Shown piece by piece: positions 46,953 through 59,240 of a stretch of DNA of 64,000 bases. The notes under the pieces were generated by a model. It was not told the origin of the DNA and did no database searches. It saw only the letters and a program-made list of their open reading frames with translations. The DNA is from Bolinopsis microptera (lineage: Eukaryota > Ctenophora > Tentaculata > Lobata > Bolinopsidae). The stretch covers positions 10,653,983 to 10,717,982 of the forward strand of contig NC_087077.1 in the NCBI RefSeq assembly GCF_026151205.1, given 5' to 3'. A program made the position numbers and the translations under genes. Position 1 is the stretch's first letter; the number at the start of each line of letters is the position of its first letter.

Positions 46953-47194
46953 AAAAATATTATTGCCGAAGTTTTATATTCAGTTGGTATGTCAGAGTGT
47001 TAGCAACAATGATTATCAAGGAAAGTTAATGTCTAACGAGCAAATTGAGCCAAATTAAGTATTAACGGAAACTAGAAAAGTTCTGTGTCGAACAGAAAAG
47101 TTATATGAAGGGAAGGTAATCCCATGCTATCAAGAACAACCGGAGAGGAAAGCTGTATCCAGAGAGGACAGTAATTGTGTCCAAATACTCAAAT

Positions 47195-47520
47195 AGTGAA
47201 CTGAACTAACCTGTGTTGAGGGGGTCGTTATATACCCCCTCTCCCTTCCCACGATCACCCCATCTCTCTATCTCCACTCCTATATCAGACCACCATCATC
47301 TCCAACATCTGCAGACCAAAGAGAGTACATTTGTGTGAGCTAATCCCGCAATAAACTGTCAGCAGCAGTTAAATGAGGCGATATATAGCTGTGCTGCTCA
47401 GGCTGTGTGCTGATTGGATGATAGCGCCCACGTGGTAAACATGCACGTGGGATAAACGTGCGAGCATTGGACAATGAGTGCACGTGATAGTTGGCAGGAT
47501 GGATTATTGGCGCATTGGTC
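47195..47520 (-). promoter_or_regulatory. Putative promoter of inositol synthase copy A
   Basis: The minus strand has a TATA box (TATATAAC, 47228-47234) after a pyrimidine/purine tract. Upstream are CACGTG at 47429, 47444 and 47481 and several CCAAT boxes (ATTGG on the plus strand near 47412, 47465, 47506 and 47514). The same block is kept in copy B. A GT donor-like CAG/GTTAGT lies at 47210. A factor of the USF/bHLH-ZIP kind with NF-Y is plausible but unproven. Confidence 0.6.
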
Positions 47521-48568
47521 AGTACAGTGCAACTACTAGACTGCAAATTAGGAAACTTTGTGAGTACCAAGTGCAGCTGTTCAACTATTACATGAGGTGA
47601 TTGTATATATCTTGTTAAAATCACCTGTTTCAGCCAAATTTCGGCCAAATTTCACGGTGCGATCTTTCAGGGATCAGTTTTCTTGACGAGCTTGCTTTAT
47701 GCTTGCTCAAAAAGTTAAAAGACGGCTGAAAATGATCGTGAAACTCGGATGCTATAAATATATCGCCTGATGTACAAAAGTCTCGCGATCAGAGAGAGAA
47801 TTAGGAGAGTGCAGTATTGTGGCTTCAATTATCCCATATTGAGGGAAGGCTAGTAACATAGTGGTCTGATATTAGTATATAGCGAGTGGTTGGATATAGC
47901 ATATACTTATATAATATATAGTATATATACGGTGCTGCACAATTGCTATCGGGTGATCAGTCTTGCTGAACAGCTGATGGGCATATGGAGAGATGTTTTA
48001 CTAAAGTCTATTATAGTGATCACCATGATACTCCAATAGTGTTGCGAGTTTCGTAAATAATCGCCCTACTTTAACAGCGGAGATATTTTCATCTGTTACC
48101 ATTCTAGAATGATCACCCTACTCAAAAGCTCAAATAGTGTTGCGACTTTTGTAAATGATCACCTTACTCAAATACCCTAATAGTGCTACGAATTTGATCA
48201 CTGATCACTGCAACCTGCAGGGTTCGATCTAACCTATAATTGTGATCAAAAATATAAACTGCCGACTCTTTAAATCTAAATAATTATTGCCAACAAAAAT
48301 CTGACCGGCACTTTTTCAACGGCACAATTTTTCCTTTGCACAATTTGCACATCATCAGTCAATCCACCTTTTCAGATATATTTATAGTCTGAACTGTTTG
48401 CTTATGACTTATATCAACTTAAGTTTAACACGACGGTCTTGTAGCTATATTTGCTTATATTTAGAGAGTCTCACTGAAAAATGTAAAAGACTTAAATCTT
48501 TATATAGCGGTCTTTTTGCAGCTTAGCCACTTCCCAAAGAAAATAAGTAACGCAGAATGCAGCTTTAC

Positions 48569-49526
48569 TAGGGTTGCCAACCGATATTATCGGCGATAAT
48601 TTCTCAAAAATCGTTATCGATTATCGCGATAATTTTTAAGAATTATCGCAATAATCCACCTATTTTTATTAGGGGAAAATGACCCAAAATGTAACATATT
48701 TTTCGAATCTGTATCTTTGTTTATAAAGTTAAACTCCAGTGCTAGGCGCTAGCATAATTTGCAGTGTGATGGTATGATGACGTGCTGTGTAGTGTGTATG
48801 TATTTGTCATTTGTGGACGTGAAACTTGAAATGTCGCATCTAGGAAAGTAGGTAGCTTGGAGATTGTATGGTCAGACGTTGTTATTGTTCTTTGTTGAAG
48901 CACGGAAGTCGGAAAGAAACTCATATTACAACGAGACTGCAAAAGCCGTTGGAGATCGCTGTGCAGTATGCTGGAGAGATATGACCGAATACCTGATGCA
49001 GTGAACTTAGGTTTGGATGACTTGGAGCAAGGCAATCTAAAACTGGATGCAGGAGAGACTGAGTTAGTTAAAGACATTACCAAGACTCACACACCGTTCA
49101 AGACAGCAACTGTGTTTTTGTGTAAAAGAGAAAGCAATCTCGCTCAAGCAGAAGTGATTGTTTACTTAATTGACAGCAAGCTAGAAGAGATATAATCGCA
49201 ACTTGCTCTAACTCTTCTCGATAGACTACGTACACGATATGTAAAGAGAAAGATTAAACAACCTTAACTTTGTAATTGTGTGGCTGGTAAAGTTATACTC
49301 AGATCCCGGTATTCTAGATGCAGATGTAGAACAAGAATACAGACTGATCACGAAGTCAACCTTGATACGTAAGTCTAAGTCTCTGCACCAGCATGCAGTT
49401 GTTCAAGCAGAAAGAGACAAACAGCGATGTAGATAGCAGCGCAAGTAATCCGACAACATGTCCTCAGGACTCATTTAAGCGACTTCCACAAGTACAGATT
49501 CCGATCATATCCCGCTGGCAACACTA
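48569..49526. mobile_element. hAT transposon remnant in copy A
   Basis: Terminal repeats TAGGGTTGCCAACC (left) and GCTGGCAACACTA (right, inverse TAGTGTTGCCAGC) are hAT-like. The plus strand at about 48921-49265 encodes a decayed hAT transposase piece: LQRDCKSRWRSLCSMLERYD, KDITKTHTPFKTAT and, after a stop/frameshift, ALTLLDRLRTRYVKRK. No 8-bp target duplication is visible. It is absent from the matching part of copy B. Confidence 0.8.
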
Positions 49527-49829
49527 AAAGAATTATCTGACCTATTTAAGGGCAGCGATTCGACTACGGTAGCAAGGATATAATTTAATCTTGCTCGGGA
49601 AATTGGTCTATTCACAACTAACAGGCAGGAAAATGACACTTTCAAGTTCAAATTTTACCAATATCAATTTTATTAAAGATTTGTCATGACTCGATGCTTC
49701 ATTTTTGAAAATTAAATTCAATTAATTATAATTGCTACATGGCTATGTCATTTTATAACTATATTAATATAATAATGATCGTGTTCACATGTGGACATGA
49801 TCACTATACGGCCACATTTTAAACAACGA

Positions 49830-50062
49830 TTTATAAATAATATTCTGTAATTCAAATTACCTAATCATGCCACAATGACATATCATTAACCTTTTTTTCG
49901 CTCATTCTTCCCTTTTACTATTTCTTTTATTATTTCCTTTTCTTTTATTATTTCTTTTTATTATTTCTTTTTTCTCGCTGTTTTCCCTTTCTTCCTTTTT
50001 TTTCTTTTTTGATTCGAATCACTATCTGAATTTTGTAAAAATACTAAAGTTTGCACGCTGGC
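49830..50062 (-). pseudogene. Decayed 3' terminal exon of the acidic/lysine-rich neighbour gene (copy A)
   Basis: Homologous to the last exon at 59241-59351 and its flanks. It shares the CAAACTTTAGTATTTTTACA acceptor tract and the lysine-codon-rich body. The acceptor CAG/GATTCAG has become AAAATTCAG, the body is frame-damaged, and no upstream exons are present. It is a 3' fragment carried by the tandem duplication. Confidence 0.7.
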
Positions 50063-50105
50063 TCAATAATATTAATACCCTCTGAATCTTTGTAAGCAAA
50101 AATTT

Positions 50106-50756
50106 ACCGAGCGTACTAAATCACTCTACAGTCGATCTTCGAGATTGTTCTAAAAGGGCCCCCGACAGTTGAAACCAACTTCATTCGATGTATTTTCGGA
50201 CGCTGATTCCGAATCACCCCCCATGACATAGGGTTAAAATGCTCCCCTGACGAGATATAGGCGAAAAACTGTCTCGATCACGTGATATGACCGTATAAGG
50301 AAGTTAGTCTAGTTTCTCGTTAGGGTTAGAGTTTCAGCATGTGCTTTTGTTAAGGATTGGGTTAGGGTTAGGGTTGGGGTCAGATAAGAGGGTTAGGGTT
50401 TCGAATAGTCGTTCAGGACCAGCTAGAGAACGGGTTGAAAAAGTCACGTGACAGTCGAGTGTAGAGTGATTAATTATCATCCAAAATTTACCACAACTTT
50501 ATATATTACTAAATTTTACATGTTTTCACAGTTCAATTGGCGCGGCGGCTTAATTGACTAAACCAGTTAGGATTAATCGGTTAAGTAAACCCAACTGTCC
50601 TCTTTGCATATTATAAATATAATACTGAGGTTGGGTAATGGGTCGCGACTGTGCTGCGTGATCATTCTGTACCGAAAGGACGGTGATTGGACCGAAAAGG
50701 TAATTGCAACACATCCTCAACCATAAGCTTGCTAGGAGTGCCCCATGCATAATGCC
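50106..50756. other. Spacer between duplication copies, with TTAGGG motifs
   Basis: The dispersed repeat shared with 9.64 kb opens the stretch. At about 50320-50400 there are several GGGTTAGGGTTAGGG-like motifs and a GATCACGTGAT palindrome near 50278. No gene is seen. Confidence 0.55.
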
Positions 50757-51002
50757 ATACAAGATTTACAAGATTTACAAGATTTACAAGATTTAAAAGA
50801 TTTGCAAGATTTACAAGATTTACAAGATTTGCAAGATTTACAAGATTTACAAGATTTACAAGATTTACAAGATTTACAAGATTTACAAGATTTACAAGAT
50901 TTACAAGATTTACAAGATTTACAAGATTTACAAGATTTACAAGATTTACAAGATTTACGAGATTTACAAGATTTACGAGATTTACAAGATTTACAAGATT
51001 TG
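50757..51002. repeat. 9-mer array (CAAGATTTA)n, about 27 copies
   Basis: Near-perfect 9-nt units with rare A-to-G and C-to-A changes. Being a multiple of three it is open in several frames (Asp-Leu-Gln or Val-Asn-Leu repeats), but nothing supports translation. Confidence 0.95.
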
Positions 51003-51179
51003 GGGACCTTAGGCGACAGGCTTTTGTGTTCATGATTGATAGTACACGTTCATAAATACTGAACAGTAATACTCATGAATCTGAAGACATTCCCGTCTAT
51101 ATAATTTCCGCCCCGGGGTTTGAGACTTGGAATAGCCAGAATAAATTAGGCTTGGGTAGAAATTTTGGCTACGGTGCAG

Positions 51180-51895
51180 TTTTGCACAATTGACTACGCC
51201 ATTTTTTGGCGCTTTCGCGACTAATAACTCCGCTTCCAATTGGAATTACAATCAGCTTGGCTCTATAGATGTCCAGAATCATCACATTTAGGGGGGTAGA
51301 GCATAATTTTAAAGTCACCAGACATCAGGTTGTTGAGTTATGTGACCACACCCTTTTTTGCTCTCACGAGTCATAATTTGCATACTAAATACGAAATATT
51401 TCGGCTTCTGATTGAGCTAGGTGCTTATCCTGGCATTAAATGTTTAGAATCACTACATTTAGTAGGGTAAATCACAATTTCAAAGTCCTCGGACGTCAGG
51501 TTGTTGAGACTGAGTTATATTAGGCAAAAACCTCTTTTTACGCTCTCGCGAGTAGCGATTACAGCGCTTAAAATCAAAGAACTCGGATTCTGATTGGAGT
51601 TAGGAATACTAATAGGAGCTAAACTGAAAACTCGGGCAGCAAAATGTTTAAAATTACCTCATTGAGTGGGCCGGGTAGAGCATATATTTGAAGTCCTCAG
51701 ACAATCGGGCTGTTGATTTATTAGGCCAAACCCTATTTTAAAGCACTTACTTGCAACAATTAAAACACTCATTTAAAGATAATATCTCGGCTTCTGATTG
51801 GAGTTCGGTGCTTACTGCTTAGCCTGGGCATTAAAATATTTAGAACTATAGCAGTACGGGGAGTAGAGCATGGTACTACCTAAAGTCTGAGTACT
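51180..51895. repeat. Diverged ~180-nt tandem satellite, about four units
   Basis: Units share CGGCTTCTGATTGGAGTTAG-like, TTTAGAATCACTACATTTAG-like, GGGTAGAGCATAATTT and AAAGTCCTCAGACATCAGG segments. The units are strongly diverged, so the array is old. Confidence 0.75.
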
Positions 51896-52269
51896 CTATT
51901 CAATGCGAAGCTTTGATCATTTTGATGTCCAAGATGAACACTTAACTCCCACAAGAAGCCGGAAGCGTCTAATGTCTATATTAATATAATATATATAGAC
52001 TGGATAGTGAATATATAGTGTATGAAATAGTGTGTTTTGGGCTTCCTATCTCTATCCCGTCGCATGATTCACGGTAATGATTGGTTTTGCTCTCTGTGTA
52101 ATTTCTTGGGGGTTAAATGTTTTTATTGGTAATTTTAGTTGCTTTCACATGGTAATTTTAGTGGCATTTTATGTTTTTTATATACCTGAACATGACAATA
52201 TTGGGTTTTTTACAAAATTTCGTAAATTAGTGCTGGCGTGTAATCATTTTATAATTTTCTAAAGTTTCA
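51896..52269. other. Spacer before duplication copy B, no gene seen
   Basis: AT-rich. A palindromic TATATTAATATAATATATAT stretch lies at about 51978. No exon is recognised. Confidence 0.45.
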
Positions 52270-53012
52270 AAATTTTGTTTAAAGTTGCAGCAAGTATTAA
52301 TAACTTCAAAACAAAGTTAATCAAAATCTGACACTAACTTTTCTGTTCTCTTTTGAGAAGCCGAAGGATATTTTCTTCTTGAAACAAGCTTCCTCTCAAA
52401 AGACAAAAGAAACAATGTTAACTTTTATTTGAAGTTATCAATACTTACTACAACTTGAAACAGAAGAAAACAACATTTGTTCACTTAAATTTCAAGTCGG
52501 GATAAGTTTTATAACTTTTAACTGAGATTAAGAATAAACTCAAAATTTTAACTTAAGCCTTATATTATTGAATAATTGAAACAAAGAATTATGATAAGAT
52601 TCGGATAGAGTGCAGATAATTTATATATACATTTAAAAAACATTTATATTAAAAACATTCAAATCATTATAATAATAAATTGAACTTGCGATTCTCACCA
52701 TCGCAGAAAAGCTGGTCACGATATTAAGTATAACAAACCGTTAAACGTTACCATGGTTATTGGTTACAATAAAACATTACCATGGTTATTATAAAACAAA
52801 CCCATGCACTGGAAATTACTTTCACGGTCGTGATTTCTTCTGAAAGCGTTTAATAAACATCCCTGCATAAACAAACAAATACAGCATGACAAGGGAGCTG
52901 ATAAATAATATCCCTTAAATTAAATTAAGCAGATGGATTAGTGCTCCATTAGTGTCGTTACAAAAATATACATCTCAAATGTCTCATGGTTAGAATTGTG
53001 CGGTTACCATGG

Positions 53013-56000
53013 TTACTGGGACGGTGTTTTGACGTGTCCGTACGTTTGTCTGTTTGAGTTGGTTGCGTGTTTCATCAGGTTAGCTTTTGTGGTCATCTTT
53101 AAATCCTGAAGAAAAGATTTTTAGGAATGTGTTTTAATAGTTTTAGTCTGTAGAGATATGGGTTAAGATATTCAAATACAATTTTTCAGAGACATAAACA
53201 TAAAGAATATTATATTTAAACCACTCTCACCTGTTGAAGTGGGGCTCCGATCTTGTGCTCCAGAAGCATGTGGTTGCCTGGCTGGAGTCCGATACAAGCT
53301 TTGATGATGTTTTCGATACACGACCTCTGTTTGAAGAGCGCGTTGACAACTGGTGTTCCAGCGGGGACTAAAGGTGCTTTCAACAAATAACTCAGGATAG
53401 AGAGGATGGAGTTGAATCGGCGAGATTCTGGTTCAGATTCTAGTTGGACCTGAAATATGAGAAGGGTAAGTTGAGGTGATGAGATCGTTATTAATGGACG
53501 TAATATTAGCCCACAGTTATGATATATGGTAAGTGGTAACAATGTGGGTGTAATTTTCTAGATTCATTACAATTTCAACCGAGCGGAATTAAACGGAATT
53601 AAACGGAATTAAACGTAAAGTTGTCGGAGATGGCACTAACGCCATCGTCTCGACTATACATGAATGAATAACATATCTAGAGTAAGTAAAATTCGAATTT
53701 CAAGAGCGTAACGCGGTGCTTAATATTAACCCTATGAATTAAGAATTAGGACTAATTCTAACTGAGTAATAATCACAAGTGCTATACAAAAAGAGCGTTA
53801 AGTATCTTAGTATGAAATGGGACTAACCGTGATTCTCTCGCAAAGTTCAGCCAAGATAACGAGATCAAGAATAAGTGGACTGGCGAGTAGAGAGTCCTCA
53901 CATGTGTTGTGGCACACAATTGTGTTCATTCCGTTCATGAAGATCTCGGAGATGTACTCGTCCAGAGCTCGTTTGGAGTCTGCAACGTAGGGAACGTATT
54001 TTATGACAACCTGCGGATATAATTGGATTAGTATGTTAATTGGTCAAAGCATATTTTCTAAACACCAATTTTCAGTTGAAGGCCATGAAAGTCATAAAAT
54101 TTAGATTAAATAGATGAAGGAAAAGGACTGAAATTGAAAAATATTTGTTGTAGTTCTTACCGTGTGGTCAGGTTTCTTTCCATCAGCATAAAGGATCTTA
54201 TTGCTGTTAACCATATCATCAACAACATTGCTCTTGGAGATCTCCTTGGATCGGAACTGTTTGTGAGAGGAGAGGTTCTTTCCGTCATTGTTTCCCAGAT
54301 GGTTGTAGCTCACGATAGAGACTGGCTTGATTCCAGCTCCTACCAGGAAATCTACCAACACACTCTTGTATTTGGTCTGTCCGGATTTGAAGTCGTCTCC
54401 GGCAATGTAGACTCCCTCCATCTCAGCGAGCTCGATAACTCCTGAAATTATATAAGTGTGAGTAGGAATTTAAAATGAAGTTGTCACTGTCTACACTAAC
54501 TGCAGGCTGTTCATTTTTCAATGTTGAGCAATTTAAAGTTCTGGTTGTGACTGTAATTTTAGGTATCGATCATATATTTCTTAACAGAAAACTGACACCA
54601 CACCGATCCCGATATCAAGTGATTATGACTCAGATTAACAGATATGAAGATCAGTAAACTGATAAAGTCTCAGTACCTGGAACAAAGGTGTTCTGTGGTG
54701 ATCCGTTGATGTAAGTGCAACCCTCAAGGATGCTGGCCACAGCAAAGATGGTTGATGGTGACACCTCTTCTTCGTTGTTCTGGATTGAGTTCAGTAGCTC
54801 TTCAGCTGTCATGTTGAGTCCCTCTGTGATGTCACAGAATCGCTCAGTGTTAGCGGTCCAGAGGACAATTACCTGGAAATAATTTGTGTTAGCACCTCTT
54901 TTAGAATTATTAAAAGTGACCGAGATCTTCACATTGGTTTGAGGTTGAATTGGATCGAAAACTTTGGATCCAGGAATGTGTTGATCAAAATCAAAGAAGT
55001 TTTGCAGAAAAAATATCATAAATCTAAATTTCTAAAATACCTTGTCCAGATTTTTCTTCTCCTTGAAATCTTTGATATCATTTCTGATTTTCTGCATCAT
55101 CTCCTGCTTAGTTCCACTAAGAACATTGTCTGCTCGGTCACTCTGAAACAAATTAATTAGATTTAAATTTACCAATATTACATTGTTTAGAATTGAACCG
55201 GTAAAATATTTACCGCAGCACCTGCCCATGACGATATGCTAGTTTAAAAATGTCGCAATTTGCCCCTTAGAATTTGATACTCTCGAAACTCGATGACTGT
55301 CTAAATTTAAAAGGCAGCTGCGCCCCAGGGTGTCGCCAGGTATAGGACGGGAATGTAAAGGAGGGCAGGTCTTTATAGGTTTCAGGACTTTGATAAAAGT
55401 CAGGCAGGTGCATTTGATCAAAAAAGGTTTCATTCTAAAATGTTATCACTGAATTATCATTAAAATTCATTTACTGGAGGATTAGTTCTTGCGAATGGAT
55501 AACTTTAAACCCACGATAATTAATTAATGAATTACCTGGTTGGCGGCGATAAAGTCAGAGCAGTATATTGAGGGTCGTGGTACTATTTTCTCCATGTAGG
55601 GTCGGAGTTGTTTCTGGAGAGAATAATCCAGAACTCGGGCTCGGTCCATAGCATCGGCCAGGTTCATTGAGTTGATATCCCAGCCTAAGATGAAGAAAAG
55701 GGTTAAAATTGTTTAAAATAGGGTATTAGATAGGGTTCAATTAAATGTGGTAAATAAATTATGCAAGTTTCATTTTAAAACGAGTACTTCATGATTTATT
55801 ACGCTCATCGAAATTTTAAAACTGTTTCTCAAAATTTACAGGAAAATGAAGAATTATACGGATGTCATATTTTAAGTGATACAAAAGATTGAAACAAAGA
55901 AACTTACCGTCAACTTCGATGTCATTAGGGTGCACCATTGGGACGAGATCGTTGAAAGGCACGTGCACTTCCTCCCCAATCGCATTAACACCGAGTCCTA

Positions 56001-56523
56001 CAGTTCCTGCCTGGGTGATACTTCCGAAATAGTTGGGCTTCTTCTCTCCGTCCTTGGTGTTCCAACACAAGTTGAACTTGTTGGCCAGGATTCCCGCTGT
56101 GACGGTGGTTCCGTTGTTTCCGTTCAGTCCGACCAGCATCATTCCGAGTTTGGGTACACAGGTGTCTGTTTTGAAGACCATGGTGTTGGTTCGGGGTACT
56201 GCGGAGTAGCTGCCGTCACTGGAAGAGGGTTAGTGTTAGGTTTAGTGGTCCAGATCTATAGAATTTATGTTTTCAGAATACCATTTAAAGTTTGACACTG
56301 AAATTTAATGATAAAGGCGTGAGAAATATCTATCAATTAATCAATTCCATTTATAGAAATCGTCAACTTATTTATAAGATGCTATAAAATATTAAGAACA
56401 AATATATAAAGTTGCACTGAGTTCTAACCTGTTGGTGGTAACAGAGGTGGTGTTATATTCGTATCTTGACTCGATACAATCCTCGGAGTAGACAACATTG
56501 GGAGAGTGTACTTTGACAGACAT
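53013..56523 (-). CDS. ISYNA1: Inositol-3-phosphate synthase, copy B (9 exons)
   Basis: Tandem paralogue of 42701-46139 with the same exon structure: 56429-56523, 55908-56218, 55536-55684, 55041-55142, 54677-54872, 54161-54441, 53828-54010, 53231-53449 and 53013-53105. Phases join and give 542 aa. All motifs listed for copy A are present. The differences I found in exons 1-8 are synonymous, for example ATT/ATC and ATC/ATA Ile codons. The last exon differs in sequence and is three codons shorter ([12 protein letters not shown] versus [15 protein letters not shown]). Exon 2 and exon 6 look identical to copy A. It appears intact. Whether the two copies differ in expression cannot be told from sequence. 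Confidence 0.95.
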
Positions 56524-57539
56524 GGTTGATTCGGTTGTTGGTTTGCGGTTGAGATAGCTAGAGGGTAAGACAACAGTTAGATTGAGTGAAGTAAAACCTT
56601 TCGAAAACGTTATAAAGTATGTATGAGAATCTTAATAGAAAATACAGTTTTATTCAGAGTGATGATTGAATAAATACTCAGTAGGAGATTGAGGAAGTAC
56701 TCAGTATCGTAAAACTTAGAAAATATTTCTAATTTGTGGCTGCATATGATAAATAAAGAATAATAATAAAAAGTTTGAAGAACGGAACAGATGAAGAAGC
56801 AGAATATCTAGTGCATGGAAGAGCTATATTGGATATCAGGATTAGTCAAGGTCGCGTTATGTAGCATGTTGATTTCAGTGCGAATCAGAAAAGCAATAAA
56901 TGGAACTGCTCTCATGAAAAGTTCAGACCAATAAATCTTAAAGCAATTAGACCGATGAAAAGCGATAATCGAAATCCGAGATGTCACAAGAGCAAGTAGG
57001 CACTATGAAGCCGTAGAAACTAGAAACTAAATATCTTGATTTGAGAGCATCTACAATTTCACTTGGGTCGCAAGATACCACGGTAAATGTTGCTGCAGTA
57101 AATTTTGCAAATTTAAATAGCTCTACACACAGCACACAAGTATGCCTGAAATAGCTGAGACGAACTGGTTGAGTAGTGGCTAGCTATAATTGTGCAGTAA
57201 ATCCAATGTTTGCAGACGGAAATATCAACAATTAGATTGCAAGCTAACTAATAATTTTCGTAATGTCAGGAGTGAACCAATCGCAGGCAGGAAAACTCTT
57301 ATCGCCGAAATTTTACATTCAGATATGTTGGAGTGTTAGCAAGAATTATTATCAAGGAAAGTTAAAGGCTAACGAGCAAATTGAGCCAAATTAAGTATTA
57401 ACGGAAACTAGAAAAGTTCTGTGTCGAACAGAAAAGTTATATGAAGGGAAGGTAATCCCATGCTATCAAGAACAACCGGAGAGGAAAGCTGTATCCAGAG
57501 AGGACAGTTGTGTCCAAATACTCAAATAGTGAACTGAAC

Positions 57540-57860
57540 TAACCTGTGTTGAGGGGGTCGTTATATACCCCCTCTCCCTTCCCACGATCACCCCATCTCT
57601 CTATCTCCACTCCTAGATATCAGACCACCATCATCTCCAACATCTGCAGACTCCTTACAATTGCCTGCAATTACCAGAGAGTTACATTTGTGTGAGCCAA
57701 CTTCGTAATACACCCTCAGCAGCAGTTAATGAGGCGACTGCTCGGACTGTTTGTTGATTGGATGATAGCGCCCACGTGGTAAACATGCACGTGGGATCAA
57801 CGTGCGAGCATTGGACAATAAGTGCACGTGATAGTTGGCAGGATGGTTTATTGGCGCATT
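57540..57860 (-). promoter_or_regulatory. Putative promoter of inositol synthase copy B
   Basis: It keeps the TATA box (57561-57567 on the minus strand), three CACGTG hexamers (57773, 57788, 57825) and the CCAAT boxes of copy A. Conservation of these while nearby non-coding sequence has drifted supports a regulatory role. Confidence 0.6.
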
Positions 57861-58373
57861 GGTCAGTACAGTGCAACTACTAGACTGCAAATTAGGAAAC
57901 ATTATGAGTACAAAGTGCAGCTGTTCAACTATCACATGAGGTGATTGTATATTTATTATCTTGTTAAAATCACCTGTTTCAGTCAAATTTCGACTAAATT
58001 TCACGGTGCGATCTTTCAGTGATCAGTTTTCTTGACGAGCTTGCTTTAAGCTTGCTCAAAAAGTTAAAAGACGGCTGAAAATGATCGTGAAACTCGGATG
58101 CGAGCTTCTATATCACCTGATGTATTATACTAAAGTAGAGAGAGAGTACGGTTTTGTGGCTTCAATAATCAATTATCCCATATTGAGGGAAGGCTAGTAA
58201 CATAGTGGTCTGATATTAGTATATAGCGAGTGGTTGGATATAGTTTATACTTATATATAGTACATATACGCGGTGCTGCACAATTGCTATCGGGTGATCA
58301 GTCTTGCTGAACAGCTGATGGGCATATGGAGAGATGTTTTACTAAAGTCTATTATAGTGATCATATCACCATA

Positions 58374-58417
58374 CTCCAATATAAGTGTTGCGAGTTTCGT
58401 AAACACTTATATTGGAG
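58374..58417. repeat. Perfect 16-bp-arm hairpin, copy B only
   Basis: CTCCAATATAAGTGTT and its exact inverse surround a 12-nt loop. Copy A has CTCCAATAGTGTT followed by unrelated sequence, so the palindrome arose after the duplication. Confidence 0.9.
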
Positions 58418-58591
58418 CGGACTTGAACAGCGGAGATATTTTCTTCTGTTACCATTCTAGAATGATGACCCTACTCAAAAGCTCAAATAGTGTTGCGATT
58501 TTTGTAAACGATCATCTTATTCTAACAGTGCTACGAATTTTATATCTGATCACTGCAACCTAGTGCAGGGTTCGATCTTTAAAGAATAATT

Positions 58592-58761
58592 GTGAGAAAG
58601 AATTTTAATTTTGTCTTAAGCCTTTTTGAGTTATACTTTTGTTCATTTTACACATTTGCTCACTTTACTCACAGTCAGCCGCTCTGACATGGTTAACCTC
58701 TTCCTTGTGTTGTTGGTTAATCATATGAGCGGGATATAAATACCTCATTTCATTTCATATA
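58592..58761. mobile_element. Probable LINE/SINE 3' tail, copy B only
   Basis: A ~170-bp segment ending CATATGAGCGGGATATAAAT then ACCTCATTTCATTTCAT interrupts sequence that is continuous in copy A near 48245. The repeated ATTTC tail is LINE/SINE-like. GAGCGGGAT-type relics occur elsewhere in the window. Confidence 0.5.
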
Positions 58762-59240
58762 AAATCTAAACTGATGTCTTGCCAACTCTAAATCCGGAAA
58801 AATGTCGCCAGCAAAAATCCGACCGAAATTTTTACCCCGAAAAATGTTTTTTTGTACAGCATCGATCATTTTTATAATTGGAATTCCTACCGACCTTTTC
58901 AGATATCAGAGAATCAGAGAATTACAAAAGAAACTAAGTAACAGAAGGCAGCCTTTTCCTTAGTCTTCCTTGTATTGCAACTATAATATCTTACTTTAGT
59001 ACAATGTACAATACTTAGTATACTTTAGTACTTACTGAACTAAAGGCACAACGAGCATTTTAAAATGCACATCTATAATAAGGCGATAATCATGCTCAAC
59101 ATGCAGTGTTGGACATTTTTTCGTTAAATTTTAGGTGTGGAATATGGAGAACACTTCTAGACCCAACGAACAATGTTGAAGTTATATTTAATATCGCTTA
59201 TTTATAAAAATACCTCATATTGCCGCACAACGACATATCA

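Larger units (their letters stand above)
42107..50105. repeat. Tandem segmental duplication, copy A
   Basis: Aligns with 52270-59435 in the same orientation at an offset of about 10.2-10.4 kb. It spans the inositol-3-phosphate synthase gene, its upstream region and a decayed 3' exon of the upstream neighbour. A hAT element (48569-49526) is private to this copy. Boundaries are by eye. Confidence 0.88.

Noticed and set aside
48200-48235. GGGTTCGATCT as a tRNA or SINE B box
   Set aside because: No A box or cloverleaf could be built around it, and the copy-B version has diverged within the motif surroundings.
49830-50062. Copy A of the lysine-rich exon as a functional exon
   Set aside because: The acceptor is altered, the body is frame-damaged and no upstream exons accompany it.
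50662-51035. Frames with VNL or DLQ repeats
   Set aside because: Products of the 9-mer tandem array. Nothing outside the array supports a gene.
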